Positions 1 to 10,698 of a stretch of 64,000 bases of DNA are shown here, piece by piece. The notes under the pieces were generated by a model, which was not told the DNA's origin, ran no database searches, and was given only the letters and a program-made list of their open reading frames with translations. Position 1 is the first letter of the stretch. Each line of letters opens with the position of its first letter. Source of the DNA: Spinacia oleracea (lineage: Eukaryota; Streptophyta; Magnoliopsida; Caryophyllales; Amaranthaceae). The DNA is taken from positions 50,196,719 through 50,260,718 of the forward strand of contig NC_079487.1 in NCBI RefSeq assembly GCF_020520425.1, read 5' to 3'. The translations under genes were made by a program, and so were the position numbers.

Positions 1-870
1 TAAAAGTGGGAAATGAAGCATGGCAATGCTACATTAGTTGTAGGGTCATCTAGTTTGTTTTAAGTCCTTTCAAAGGCTGGAACTTAATGGCTATTTCGTT
101 CCATAATCAGCATTTCTGTTTTCAAACACAGAAAGACTCACATTCAAGAAAAACAAAAACAATGTTTGTTTGTTTATATGGATGAAATGGTCATTTACAG
201 GTTGAGTCAATATGCTTGATTAAAACAAACAAATCTTTAACAATAAAACTTTACTAGGTTCAAATCAATCTCTTGATTTGAGTTCCACTAACCTTTAGCA
301 TTGTTGCTTAAACCATATCAACAAGTTAACATTCAAAAGCTCTATTTTGATGGACTTTTGAAAGTTGGTTGATTTCTAGATCAATTCAAGACAAGCTAGT
401 CTTACTTGTTGAAAGTAACAAAAGATATGAACTATTGTTAGAACGCCTAGACAATAGAGTTCAAAGCTAAAGAAAGATTTTATGACTTTATTATTTCACA
501 TAGATTTGAGTGAATATAGGTTTATTTACTCAAAGTGATATAAGTTTGAATCTGTTTGGCTAGTTCAAAGATTCAGAAGTATAAAATCCACTCGGTAAGA
601 AATCATAAAGATCTAGGATAGATCATGTTAATGATTACTTGAAACCAAAAATGATCATCAATGATTGTGTGTTGTAATTTCACGATCTAGCTCCATAAGA
701 TATGGCATATCTAAGTTGGGACCATCGAAGTCAATTAATACTTGATTCGATCAATGATGAATCATAAAGACTTTTCCTATAATTTCTAAAACAAAATGCT
801 CAACTACCACCAAACTAAACCAAATTCGTCAAAGCTATTGAAAAGTAATTTCAGAATATCTTTTCATAAA
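1..870 (+). pseudogene. Decayed Ty1-copia pol (integrase region), part 1 of host element
   Basis: Broken plus-strand translation across about 430-870 follows the copia integrase in order: a remnant of the IDDFSRYGYVYL block near 500-560, the LRSDRG block near 600-630, the DHLKECGI and WNGVSERRN block near 650-720, and the SMMGQAELPLEFW to SKAVEKTPYE block near 750-870. Stops and frameshifts are frequent. The same order is present intact in the minus-strand element at 10695-14012, which served as my guide. The similarity stops at 870 and resumes at 4913, so this is the left part of one old element interrupted by the Helitron at 871-4912. Positions 1-430 are weaker and probably the upstream protease and pre-integrase part. 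The element's 5' end and gag lie outside the window. No function remains. Confidence 0.72.
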
Positions 871-1487
871 TCTATATAATATACTAAAATAGAGGAAATC
901 AATGTGGTGATGACAAATGTCACTCCATGATTTGCCTCTCTTTTAATTTAAATATTATATTTTTTAAATTCATCTTTATTACTCCGTATAAAGAGGGTTA
1001 ATTATAATAATTTGATCCCAAGTATAATAATGGTAACTATAATTAATGAATATAAAAGATATATATTTATGTTTGATAGTCAACGATATTAGTATCAAAT
1101 TTATGTAATTATGCACGTAGTTACATTATATATTTGACAACAAAATCTCCCAACCACATGACATTTGTTAAGAAGGTGTATACATGTTAACTTTATTAAT
1201 TAACACAATTCTATTACAACTTTCATCTAATATCACGCCTAACATAATTCTATCTAACATATTTGTATATTAAATATAAATTAATTAATAGATAAATTAT
1301 GGTCATATTTAGCTGATTGTATTTCATGATAACAATGACTTATAAAATCTGGCAATGAAATATATTTTTCCCCCCTCCCTCCGCCACTGTGGGTGATGTG
1401 ATCAAGAATATATTTTCCGTGGGTGACAAGGGAGGATGAATTTTAAATTGGATTTGTCTCCCTCGCTTATCCTTCATCTAATTGATA

Positions 1488-1813
1488 CTCCTTCCGCATT
1501 TAAATAGGAGATACACTTGACCTGACACGGATATTAAAGAAGAATAGTTGAATTAAATAAAATAATAAAGCAAGTAGGGTTAGGGTAAATATTTTAATCA
1601 AGTAAAATAAAAGGGGATCATTAAATTTTTGATGGGTGTGGGGTGGAGGTGTATAAAATTAATTGTTTGATGTCGTAGTTGGTCATAAGGTAAATTAGAT
1701 ATATTATTTAATTAGATGCTGGGGTTGAAAATTTACTAAAAATGGCAAGTGTATCTCCTATTTAAATACGACCGAAAATGATAAGTGTATCTCCTACTTA
1801 AATACGGAGTGAG
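1488..1813. mobile_element. Stowaway-like MITE
   Basis: The element starts CTCCTTCCGCATTTAAATAG and ends with the inverse (TTAAATACGGAGTGAG), flanked by TA on both sides (1486-1487 and 1814-1815). That is the signature of Tc1/mariner-derived Stowaway MITEs. The arm motif AGATACACTTG recurs in reverse more than once near the right end (about 1748-1795), so that side has a partly duplicated arm. There is no coding capacity. It is nested inside the Helitron. Confidence 0.75.
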
Positions 1814-2149
1814 TAATAAATATATCAAGATTTTTTTCTTACTACTAACCTACATATTATAATATTTTGTTTATTTACTTAATTACTCTAATAGACAATT
1901 TAATTGCCAAAGACTCTATAATTGAGTTTTAAAATTCATAACTCTTTTACCAAAAAAAAGTTTTGAGTCTAGAGGTAGATTTTAGGTGGGTGTTAATACA
2001 CGGAGGGTTGATGGAGTGGGAATTGAAAGGGGTGGGTATCGTCCCTAACATTAGTGTTGGGGATGGAGATGAGAATTTTAGGCGGGTACGGGTTGGAGAC
2101 TCTGCCTCGCCTCAAAGCTATCTCTAACTGAGAATAATGGTGGGGGGAG

Positions 2150-3190
2150 GTGTTAAGTGATCAGGAAATGAGGTAGATGAAACAAGTATTAAGTGACTAT
2201 CAAAGTGAAGGGTGGATGAATATTTTTATGTTTGATACAAGTGCTTTTTAGGGATGAAAATAATTTTGTATATGTACCCTTATTTGTTAGCAAAATTTGT
2301 TAATATTAATCCAACCTTTGACCGATTTTCTTTTATTAAGCCCACCTATGACATATTTTCAATAATCTCACATTTACTACCAACTACTTTTATTGTGCCT
2401 AACTGACCTACTGATAAAAATTCAACTTTTCTAATTTATTTATTTTTAATTTACTTACTTTTCTTTTTTAGGGTTTAGAGAAGAGAGAGAAAGAGTACTG
2501 ACACGTAAGGATATATTACCGTCTACAAAAGGTTTATGACATGTTAGGTCCAATAAAAATAGTATGGTTGTAAAGGTGTGATTATTAAAAAAATATGTCA
2601 TAGATGGACTTAATAAATGAAAATCGGCCAAAGATTGGAATAATATTAACAATTTTCCTTTTTTTTTATAAATAAGAAATCAAATGGAGTTACAACATGT
2701 CCATCATCGATTTTAATTACGAGAGTATCTATAAGCTATATTTTGATGATAATTTTATACAATTGTAGTTCAAATTTCATATAAACTTATATTTATATTG
2801 TACACGGTGCATAAAATTCCCGAGTATATAGATATATTTGTTTCAATATTAATTTTATGTCAATATGCTCGGAAGTGGGTTTATACACTTATATAAATTG
2901 GTATGTAGATAGTGGAGAAAATAACAAAACGGATTATGATTATAGTGGTAGATATGATGAAGGAATGATGTGATAATTGAATTGTATACCTAACAAAGGC
3001 AATGGGAGGAAAATGAGAATGGAAATAACTCTTTATCTTGTACTTTCTTTGTTTCTTTTTTAAATTGTAAAATAGATACATGACATACAATTAAAAGAGG
3101 TTAAAAAATGATAAATTAATCATTTAAAAGTTAAGCAGAATAAGAAGTAGTTGGGTGATTTAGGTTTAATTTAATTAAATTGTCCTTAAA
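2150..3190. repeat. Tandem duplication, copy 1 (contains foldback element)
   Basis: This segment begins GTGTTAAGTGATCAGG and is repeated directly at 3191-3866. Without the 371-bp foldback element at 2289-2659 the unit is about 670 bp. The copies keep the same order of blocks (AGGGATGAAA, ATAAATAAGAAATC, GTCAATATGCTC, GGTTTAATTTAATTAAATTG) with scattered substitutions. No reading frame is conserved; the short open frames here are AT-rich chance frames. Confidence 0.8.
2289..2659. mobile_element. Foldback/TIR element, family shared with 40747-41899
   Basis: The ends are inverted copies of each other for about 100 bp: AGCAAAATTTGTTAATATTA on the left, and the reverse complement of the right end reads AGGAAAATTGTTAATATTA. 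The inner arm motifs (CGATTTTC, ATTAAG.CCA.CTATGACATA) are also inverted. The neighbouring duplicate at about 3330-3340 lacks it and reads straight through (TTATTTGTTTTAATAAATAA), so it is an empty site that fixes the borders. The target duplication is obscured by a T-run. The superfamily is not certain. Confidence 0.78.
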
Positions 3191-3866
3191 GTGTTAAGTG
3201 ATCAGGTAATGAGGTAAATGAGACGAGTATTGAGTGAGTATGACTATCAAAGTGAAGGGTGGATGAATAATTTTATGCTTGATACAAGTGCTTTTCAGGG
3301 ATGAAAGTAATTTTGTATATGTACCCTTATTTGTTTTAATAAATAAGAAATCGAATGGAGTTATAACATGTCCATCATTGATTTTAATTACGAACTAGAG
3401 TATCTATAAGCTATATTTTGATGATAATTTTATACCATTGTAGTTCAGATTTCATATAAATTTATATTGATATTATACATCGTGTATAAAATTCCCGAGT
3501 ACATAGATATTGTTGTTTAAATCTTAATTTTATGTCAATATGCTCAAAAGTGGGTTTATACACTTATATAAATTGGTATGTAGGTAGTGGAGCAGATAAC
3601 AAAACGAGTTATGATTGTAGTGATATATATGATGATGGAATGATGTGATAATTGAATTTTATACCTAACAAAGGCAACGGGAGACAAATGAGAATGTGAA
3701 TAACTATTTATCTTGTATTTTCTTCGTTTCTTTTTTAAATTGTAAAATAGATACATGACACACAATTGAAAGAGGTTAAAAAAGGATAAATTAATCATTT
3801 AAAAGTTAAACACAAATAAGAAGTAGTTGTGTGATTTAGGTTTAATTTAATTAAATTGTCCTTTAA
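3191..3866. repeat. Tandem duplication, copy 2 (empty site)
   Basis: This is the second copy of the roughly 670-bp unit. It lacks the foldback element present in copy 1, so either the element entered copy 1 after the duplication or it was lost from copy 2. Confidence 0.8.
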
Positions 3867-4179
3867 ACTTCTTTATAGCCCTCCTTAAGTTGTGTTTCAC
3901 AAAACAATGTTGCAAATAAAAAAAAGTACCTTAAAAGAGATCGAAAAAGAAATAAATGAAATTTCATGTAGTGCATTCCTTTTTAAATTTCTTTTTGGTT
4001 GTAAAACATAAATTGTTAAAAAAGACATAACCGTTCTTGATATGACCGATTATCCATATAATTTTTTTTGAAACCCCTATTTTGAAAAAAGTTTAATTGA
4101 AGAAAAAACAAAAAAGACCCTACATGAATACATTGAGTAGTACTATGTATATATTATCAGTATTTTAGTATATTTCATT

Positions 4180-4508
4180 CAAAAGGTCTTGCGCGCACTA
4201 GGTGCACAATAAATTTATTGTACACCAAAATAACTTTTACCCATTTTTTTGTAACTTTAACATAGTTTGGATTAACTTTTATATTCATAAAAAAAACACG
4301 TTGATAGATAAACATTTTAAATAGGTAAATGATTAATTTTATACATTATTAATGATTTTGAAGAAATAAGTTTTATTAAAATGAAAAAATTTATCACTAA
4401 AAAATGGATAACTTTTACATATATAAGCTTAACTTTTAATCATTTTGAGTTAACTTTTACTCTGGTGTACAATATTTATTGTACAACCCTTGTAAACAAG
4501 AATTTGTG
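4180..4508. mobile_element. Mutator-type MITE, palindrome family, copy 1
   Basis: The element is 329 bp, flanked by the perfect 9-bp duplication TATTTCATT (4171-4179 and 4509-4517). The termini are CAAAAGGTCTTGCGCGCA and, reversed, CACAAATTCTTGTTTACA. Just inside each end is a palindromic block related to TACAATAAATTTATTGTA. The same family occurs at 36202-36527 and 40150-40472, also with 9-bp duplications. A 9-bp duplication points to the Mutator superfamily. There is no coding capacity. Confidence 0.82.
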
Positions 4509-4912
4509 TATTTCATTTGGGTTGGAACCATTGAAAATTCCAAACAGATAGTGCAAACACTTAGAACCGGAGGGAGTACGTGTATGTGTAGAAGATTCGA
4601 CTTCTCTTCATGACATAAGCCATGTGAGGCGTTGGGATAAAATATGAGAAACATGGAGAAGAAAACCTAGCTTATTTGAAACACATATCTAACTATATTC
4701 ATGTATTCACCACTAAACCTACATACGTAACAAAATGCAATATTTTGAGAGTCCGTATTTAATTGGTAATTAATATTACAAAAATAATGATTAATATGTT
4801 AATGTAGAGATGTCCTATCCTACTCATTAAATTATACTCCATATGTAGTTTAAATCTATGTAAAACTATTATTATAATTAGTAAATCGTGCATCGCACGG
4901 GTGCTATACTAG

Positions 4913-7842
4913 TATATATCTAAAGAGTTGCTAAACTCAGTTGGAACTTAGTGTTTGTTATTCGACAAACTAAGGCCCATGTCTAGATATATGTTTCATT
5001 GTGATTTATTCGAATGAGACACAAGGGTATTGTTTCTACCACGAATTTTTGAGAACATAATGTTTGTTTGCTCGAAATAATGTCCTTTTGGAGATTCGTT
5101 TCCAAAATGACAAGTGGGAGAAAATAGACCTCGAAAGTCTTCGAGGCGAACAACAAACATAAACGAACATTCCGGAGGCTTTTCGAAGTTCTTCAGAAAA
5201 TCAAAACACCTATTCTTTAAGGACTTTAGAAGTGGCTTTAAAGAACAAATATCTTTTAAAAGACATTACAAGTGCTTCAAGGAGAACGGAATATTCAAAG
5301 GACTTTCAAGTGGCAATTGATATTCTATTGTTTGATGTTCTATACCCAAGTAGACATAGAGTTCAGGTCACTGAAACTATGAGATTCTTCTATTAGATAG
5401 TGAAGAAACCTACAACTTACAGTCAAACTATTATCAAGATAATAATGAGTATGTGACTTGTAAGAAAGCTATGACAAAATATAGATTCAGTAAAATGGTT
5501 AGAGGCCATATATAGACTTAATGTTTAATTGGTTAAAGGCCATAAAACATACTCAATGTTTTGATGACAAAATTGACATTTTGTTGATTTGCAAGAATAG
5601 TTTCACACCTATTGGTTGCAAGTTTGTTTTAAGGATAAAACCATCAAACATGGAATTGTGTTCACACACAAAGCTAGATTAGTTGCTAAAGGTTACAAGC
5701 AAATTCACGGCGTGGATTGTGTTGAAACCTCATGCATAATCGTAATGCTCAAGTCTATAATTCAAGCAATGATTGCATATTGGTACATAAAGCAATTAGA
5801 TGACAAAACATATTCCTCAATCAAATAATGGAAGAAACTATGTACATGGAATGTCATAGGATTTGTGGATCCAAATAATAGTTGAAAAGGAAAGATAGCT
5901 TATAAAATCTAAGTACAGATTTAAGCAAGCAATTGGGAATTAGAATTGTATTTTAGTGAAGCTAATAAGTAATTTAGTTTCATAAAATGTATATGATTCT
6001 TATAGATATATAAGAAGTTTTGTGGGAGTACGTAAAACTTAATTGGTCCTATGTGTATCACACACATATCTCTCTATTGTGAAATAACATTCAAATACTA
6101 ATAACTTAGGTTTGAAATTATTCATCAATGGTGGACCAAGGCGAAACTTAGTACATACTGGGTATTAAGATCTATTTATAAAGATCTTATGATATTGTTT
6201 TGGATTAAGTAATGGCATTTACTAAATAATGGCATTTACTAAATCAAACACGAAACACTCCATTGGAGATATTCGACCCATGCATGTGAATAAATCTAAG
6301 TAATAAATGTTTGAACTATGTATAAGCATTTACTAAGTTAAACATCAAAGAGTCTAAATGAGATTCTTAACCTATATTATATGTCAAAGAATTTAGCTGG
6401 ATTTAGTATCTACTGAAACTAGATGAGCTAAAGTTACATGAATAGAATTCAATTGGGAATTATTCTGCAAAAGAATTTATCATGTATAATATAATATGAG
6501 GATCGCCAAAAACGTATCGTATGACTTTAGGCATGACGAACATATACCAATCTCTATTGATCTAAGTGAAGATCAACTAGATTGAGATCAAGAAAAACTT
6601 ATTGTACTTGAAAAGGTACATAGGAATAGTTCTTGACTCAAGGAAATAATGATATGCTAAATATTGATGCCACACGCATAAACACTGGCAAAGGATCAAG
6701 CAAGATTCCTTTGGAGTTAACCATTGACAAGGACGAGCTAAAGAGCATCGTGTTTTGAAATGGCAACATGGATTGGAGACCATGAGTTGTTGCGTGGGAA
6801 ATTAAAATAATAATTTCTATGTTCTAAGATATAGTTGGAAAGTCTTCCGTATATCTGTGAACTGCTTGGATAAGTAAATCCAAACAAAGCATCACCAGCA
6901 ACCTAAACAGTTGAAGTAAAAGTAATTATTGCCTAAGAAGAAATAAAACAGATTTGTTTACATTAAAGAGTTCTTCACTGAACTTGGATGGATCACATGT
7001 CTGCTGACTTGGTGGTTCTTCATTACAAAATGCGTAGAACCAATATTGAAGTAAGAAAGACTAGATCACATAATAAACAAACTCAAAAGATCTTATCATC
7101 ATATCTCGAAGAACATTCGATGAAAAGGATATTAAGATTGGAAAAGCATGATAACTAAACCTATGCAACAAGTGAGAAGCAACACTCACATTGTAGCACT
7201 GGAAATCAAGCATAGCTTTAAATTCCATGAACTGTATTAAAGATGGGTTTGAGGCCCATGGTTGTAAAACATTAGGGTTGAACATTCCATTTAATCTTGG
7301 TTTAGTATTAAATGATGAGTCCCTTCAATTTGACGATATATTCAAGATAGACTGTCAGGACCAGTCCTGTGACTAAGAAATGTCTATCAAATGAACTTGA
7401 AATGTCAAAAGTTGAAAATGGTCCCTGCTTGGAGTTTTCTATAAAGATGGACGCATAGAAAATGTTAGACGACTAGAATGCAAGATGACTAGTAGTTCTG
7501 TTTCTTGAACTATGTGGACATGGCAATGTCGTAATCATTTGCATAGATACTTACTTTGGGAAGACTAGTATCGGACAGACCTATGAAACTTTACTGTAAG
7601 AGATGAAAATCTGTCATAAGTAAATTTCATTAAAATTATTAGACACTAATCCTCAATACCTGAGTGATTTGAGATTACTAGTTTGAGAACTACTTACTTT
7701 GACGTTGTCAACTGTCGCACCGTAAAAGGAGGCTATAAAGGCAACGCTCAGGTAATCACCTATCAAACGAAGTCTAATCTCAAGATCGCAAGATTGGGAT
7801 TGTCCTCCCATAAATCGGGATGAGATGCTGAAAAGTTGTACA
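4913..7842 (+). pseudogene. Decayed Ty1-copia pol and 3' region, part 2 of host element
   Basis: The copia reading resumes exactly at 4913. The segment just before RT is recognisable at 5000-5140 (motifs matching ETKGYYFY, FVAR and the KWEKIDLE-like stretch). Reverse transcriptase is clear at about 5590-5760, where the motif KARLVAKGYKQIHGVD is preserved. Downstream RT and RNase H have many stops. 7300-7842 matches, in inverted orientation, the 3' non-coding part of the minus element (about 9400-9960). It is broken at 7842 by the insertion at 7843-18220; the rest continues at 18221. Confidence 0.8.
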
Positions 7843-8198
7843 TGTTAGGTTATGATTCATATGACAGTTCATAAATCATGCGGAAAAAACCATAAAGCCA
7901 GGAAACATATTATTTACACATAATCATTTAGCATAGTTTAGATGCATACTCTTTGTTGCGTGCCTTCCCTAGCTGCGCCCGAACCGAACAAGAACAAGTC
8001 TTTAGGACTCCAAGTGTCGTCCCTCCGTAGATAGTCCACAGCACGTCCGGATCCGCCTTAAGATTGACCAACTAGAATCGCCCTTAAGGTTCTAATATTT
8101 TCGGTTGGGTAGGCAAGAATATTGGCTGATTTTTATGTTTAAAAATCTTAGTTTTGAATACTTAAAAACTTGTATGTAAATAATGACCCCTAGGCCTT

Positions 8199-8206
8199 TA
8201 TTTATA
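8199..8206 (-). promoter_or_regulatory. TATA box of copia LTR (3' copy)
   Basis: TATAAATA on the minus strand, in the context CTCTATAAATAAAGG. It would drive transcription toward the LTR's inner border, so U3 would be roughly 9186-8210 and R-U5 the remaining 350 bp. The equivalent box in the 5' LTR, the one that matters for the element's own RNA, is 17233-17240. Confidence 0.55.
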
Positions 8207-8559
8207 GAGTTATGGAAAAGGAATCGCAATCCTAGTAAGATACGAATTAATTGAAATTAGAATCCTACATGAATTCTATTTAATTAATTTATCTAATTAG
8301 GAATAGGAATTTAATCACACACTAACTCTTGCAGTTTTAGGAATCACGTATGAGCACAAACTCACACACACACACGGCAGCCACAAGGGCTGCCCATGCG
8401 CATGCGAGCAGCAGCCCATGCAGCGCGGCCCACGCATCCGTGGCCTTGGCGCGCGCTGGGCTTGTGGCGTGCGTGCTTGCTGGGCGATGGCCCGGCTTCG
8501 TGCTGGGCCTTCGTCCGGCAGGCCTCGTCCGATGCTAATTCGTACGATACGCTTCCGAT

Positions 8560-8880
8560 TAAATTTCCATTTCCGGAATCTATTTCCGATACGAACAATA
8601 TTTAATATTTCCGATTCCGGAATTAATTTCCGTTTCGAACAAATATTTAATATTTCCGTTTCCGGAATTATTTTCCGATTCCGGCAATATTTCCGATTCT
8701 GACAATATTTCCGTTTCCGGCAATATTTCCGATTCTGGTAATATTTCCATTTCCAATAATATTTTCCGATACGTACCATGTTTCCGTTTCCGGCAACATC
8801 TACGACTTGGATAATATTCATATTTCCGACACGATCCATATTTCCGTTTCCGGCAATATCATCGTTTCCGGAGTATTCAT
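8560..8880. repeat. 18-bp degenerate repeats in LTR U3
   Basis: On the plus strand the unit is close to ATTTCCGATTCCGGCAAT, repeated about 15 times with variation. The same block is found in every long copia LTR here: 17594-17914, about 18760-19090 (inverted) and 49045-49370. Because 18 is a multiple of three the block stays open in frame, which explains the long but probably non-coding frame 8315-8839 on the minus strand. Confidence 0.75.
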
Positions 8881-9186
8881 TTCTTGCCTGTGACGATCTT
8901 AGCTCCCACTGAAACCAAGATCCGTCGGTTCCGAATATTCATAGATGGAGTATTTAATGCCATTAAATACTTGATCCGTTTACGTACTATTTGTGTGACC
9001 CTACGGGTTCAGTCAAGAGTAAGCTGTGGATTAATATCATTAATTCCACTTGAACTGAAGCGGCCTCTAGCTAGGCATTCAGCTCACTTGATCTCACTGA
9101 ATTATTAACTTGTTAATTAATACTGAACCGCATTTATTAGACTTAACATAGAATGCATACTTGGACCAAGGGCATTATTTCCTTCA

Positions 9187-10050
9187 GTCTCCCACTTGTC
9201 CTTAGGGACAAGTGTGCATTTCCTAATTCCTTTGTCGCTCGATGCTTGCTCTTGAACATAAGGTAAGAGTTGTCATCCTTATTATGTCCAGAGGTGTTCC
9301 TCGGTTTCAGAGTTCAACTGATCAAATAAACAGATAATCATAGCCTATGATTCATCCGAGCACGGCCATGCATTTCACAGTTTCTAGCTCTCCGAGTGGC
9401 CTTGTACAACTTTTAAGCATCTCTTCCCGATTTATGGGAGGACAATCCCAATCTTGCGATCTTGAGATTAGACTTCGTTTGATAGGTGATTACCTGAGCG
9501 TTGCCTTTATAGCCTCCTTTTACGGTGCGACGGTTGGTCAACGTCAAAGCAACCAGTTCTCAAACAAGTAATCTCAAATCACTCAGGTATTGAGGATTTA
9601 GTGTCTAATAATTTAATGAAATTTACTTATGACAGACTTTCATCTCTTACAGTAAAGTTTCATAGGTCTTGTCCGATACTAGTCTTCCCAAAGTAAGTAT
9701 CTATGCAAATGATTATGACATTGCCATGTCCACATAGTTCAAGAAACAGAACTACTAGTCATCTTGCATTCTAATCGTCTAACGTTTTCTATGCGTCCAA
9801 TTTTATAGAAAACTCCGATTAGGGACCCTTTTCAACCTTTGACATTCAAGTTCACTTGATAGACATTTCTTAGTCACAGGACTGGTCCTGACAGTCTATC
9901 TTGAATATATCGTCAAGTTGAAGGGACTCATCATTTAATAAACCACAAATTAAATGGAAAAATGAATTCCTTTCATTTATTGTGAATGATTAACCAATAA
10001 TGTTTTACAAAGATTTAAACTCTAAAACTTTAAAACATTAAACAGAGACA
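9187..10050 (-). other. Polypurine tract and 3' non-coding region of the copia
   Basis: Immediately inside the 3' LTR the minus strand reads GGACAAGTGGGAGAC, a typical copia polypurine tract (9187-9201). The rest, to the RNase H stop, has no open frame of note. The part at about 9400-9960 is present in inverted orientation at 7300-7842 in the host element, so these two regions form a large imperfect inverted repeat. Confidence 0.8.
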
Positions 10051-10698
10051 TCAAAGCCATTCTCCAATATGCTTGATTCCCATAGCTGCAGTGTGCGAGT
10101 TGTGCTTCGCTTGCGGCAGTGGTTTAGTTAATGGATCTGATATGTTGTCATCAGTTCCAATTTTGCTTATCTCGACTTCTTTTCTTTCAACGAACTCTCG
10201 TAGAAGGTGAAATCTACGAAGTACATGCTTGACTCTCTGGTGGTGTCTAGGCTCTTTTGCCTGTGCAATAGCTCCGTTATTATCACAATACAGGGCTATT
10301 GGTCCTTTAATGGAGGGGACTACACCAAGTTCTCCTATGAACTTCCTTAGCCATATAGCTTCCTTTGCTGCTTCATGTGCAGCAATGTACTCCGCTTCAG
10401 TTGTAGAATCCGCAATGGTGCTTTGCTTAGCACTTTTCCAGCTTACTGCTCCTCCGTTGAGGCAGAAGACAAACCCAGACTGTGATCTGAAATCATCTTT
10501 GTCGGTTTGGAAACTTGCGTCCGTATAGCCTTTAACAATTAATTCATCATCTCCACCATAGACCAGGAAGTCATCTTTGTGCCTTTTCAGGTACTTCAGA
10601 ATGTTCTTGGCAGCAGTCCAATGCGCCTCTCCTGGGTCTGACTGGTATCTGCTCGTAGCACTGAGTGCGTACGCAACATCCGGGCGTGTACATATCAT
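10051..10698 (-). CDS. Copia RNase H region (separate frame, 215 aa)
   Basis: This frame carries the end of RT and the whole RNase H of a copia polyprotein. Visible motifs are ICTRPDVAYALSATSR at the start (end of RT), GYTDASFQTD (first catalytic Asp), STTEAEYIAAHEAAKEA (catalytic Glu), LYCDNNGAIA (catalytic Asp) and HVLRRFHLLRE toward the end. In most copia elements this is continuous with gag-pol. Here it begins with an ATG that overlaps the TGA of the upstream frame (ATGA, 10695-10698). The simplest reading is a small deletion that shifts the frame; a stop-start arrangement is possible but less likely. RNase H would remove the RNA template during cDNA synthesis in the virus-like particle. 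Confidence 0.85.
   Translation of the reverse strand: MICTRPDVAYALSATSRYQSDPGEAHWTAAKNILKYLKRHKDDFLVYGGDDELIVKGYTDASFQTDKDDFRSQSGFVFCLNGGAVSWKSAKQSTIADSTTEAEYIAAHEAAKEAIWLRKFIGELGVVPSIKGPIALYCDNNGAIAQAKEPRHHQRVKHVLRRFHLLREFVERKEVEISKIGTDDNISDPLTKPLPQAKHNSHTAAMGIKHIGEWL

Larger units (their letters stand above)
871..4912 (+). mobile_element. Non-autonomous Helitron, about 4.0 kb
   Basis: The 5' end is TC (TCTATATAATATACTAAAA), as is usual for plant Helitrons. The 3' end has the hairpin CGTGCATCGCACG (4887-4899), nine bases, then CTAG (4909-4912). The element sits between A870 and T4913, the expected A/T target, with no target duplication. The boundary is supported independently because the decayed copia pol reading continues from 870 directly into 4913. 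No Rep or helicase gene is visible, so it would need an autonomous partner. Its cargo is AT-rich DNA, a Stowaway, a tandem duplication, a foldback element and a Mutator-type MITE, all listed separately. 871-1487 and 3870-4179 hold nothing I recognise. Confidence 0.8.
7843..9186 (-). repeat. 3' LTR of the young copia
   Basis: On the minus strand the LTR begins TGAAGGAAATAATGCCC and ends CCTAACA. It contains a roughly 300-bp block of degenerate 18-bp repeats (8560-8880) of the kind GGAAATATTGCCGGAATC, a GC-rich block at 8390-8530, a TATA-like box at 8199-8206 and an AT-rich end. It matches 16877-18220 at a fixed offset of 9034. Confidence 0.93.

Noticed and set aside
4550..4580. CGGAGGGAGTA as a Stowaway end
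   Set aside because: No matching left terminus within a plausible distance, so not called.
8315..8839. 174-codon minus-strand frame (and its copy at 17349-17873) as a gene
   Set aside because: It lies in the LTR over an 18-bp repeat and a GC-rich block; openness follows from the repeat period. Kept only as a finding.
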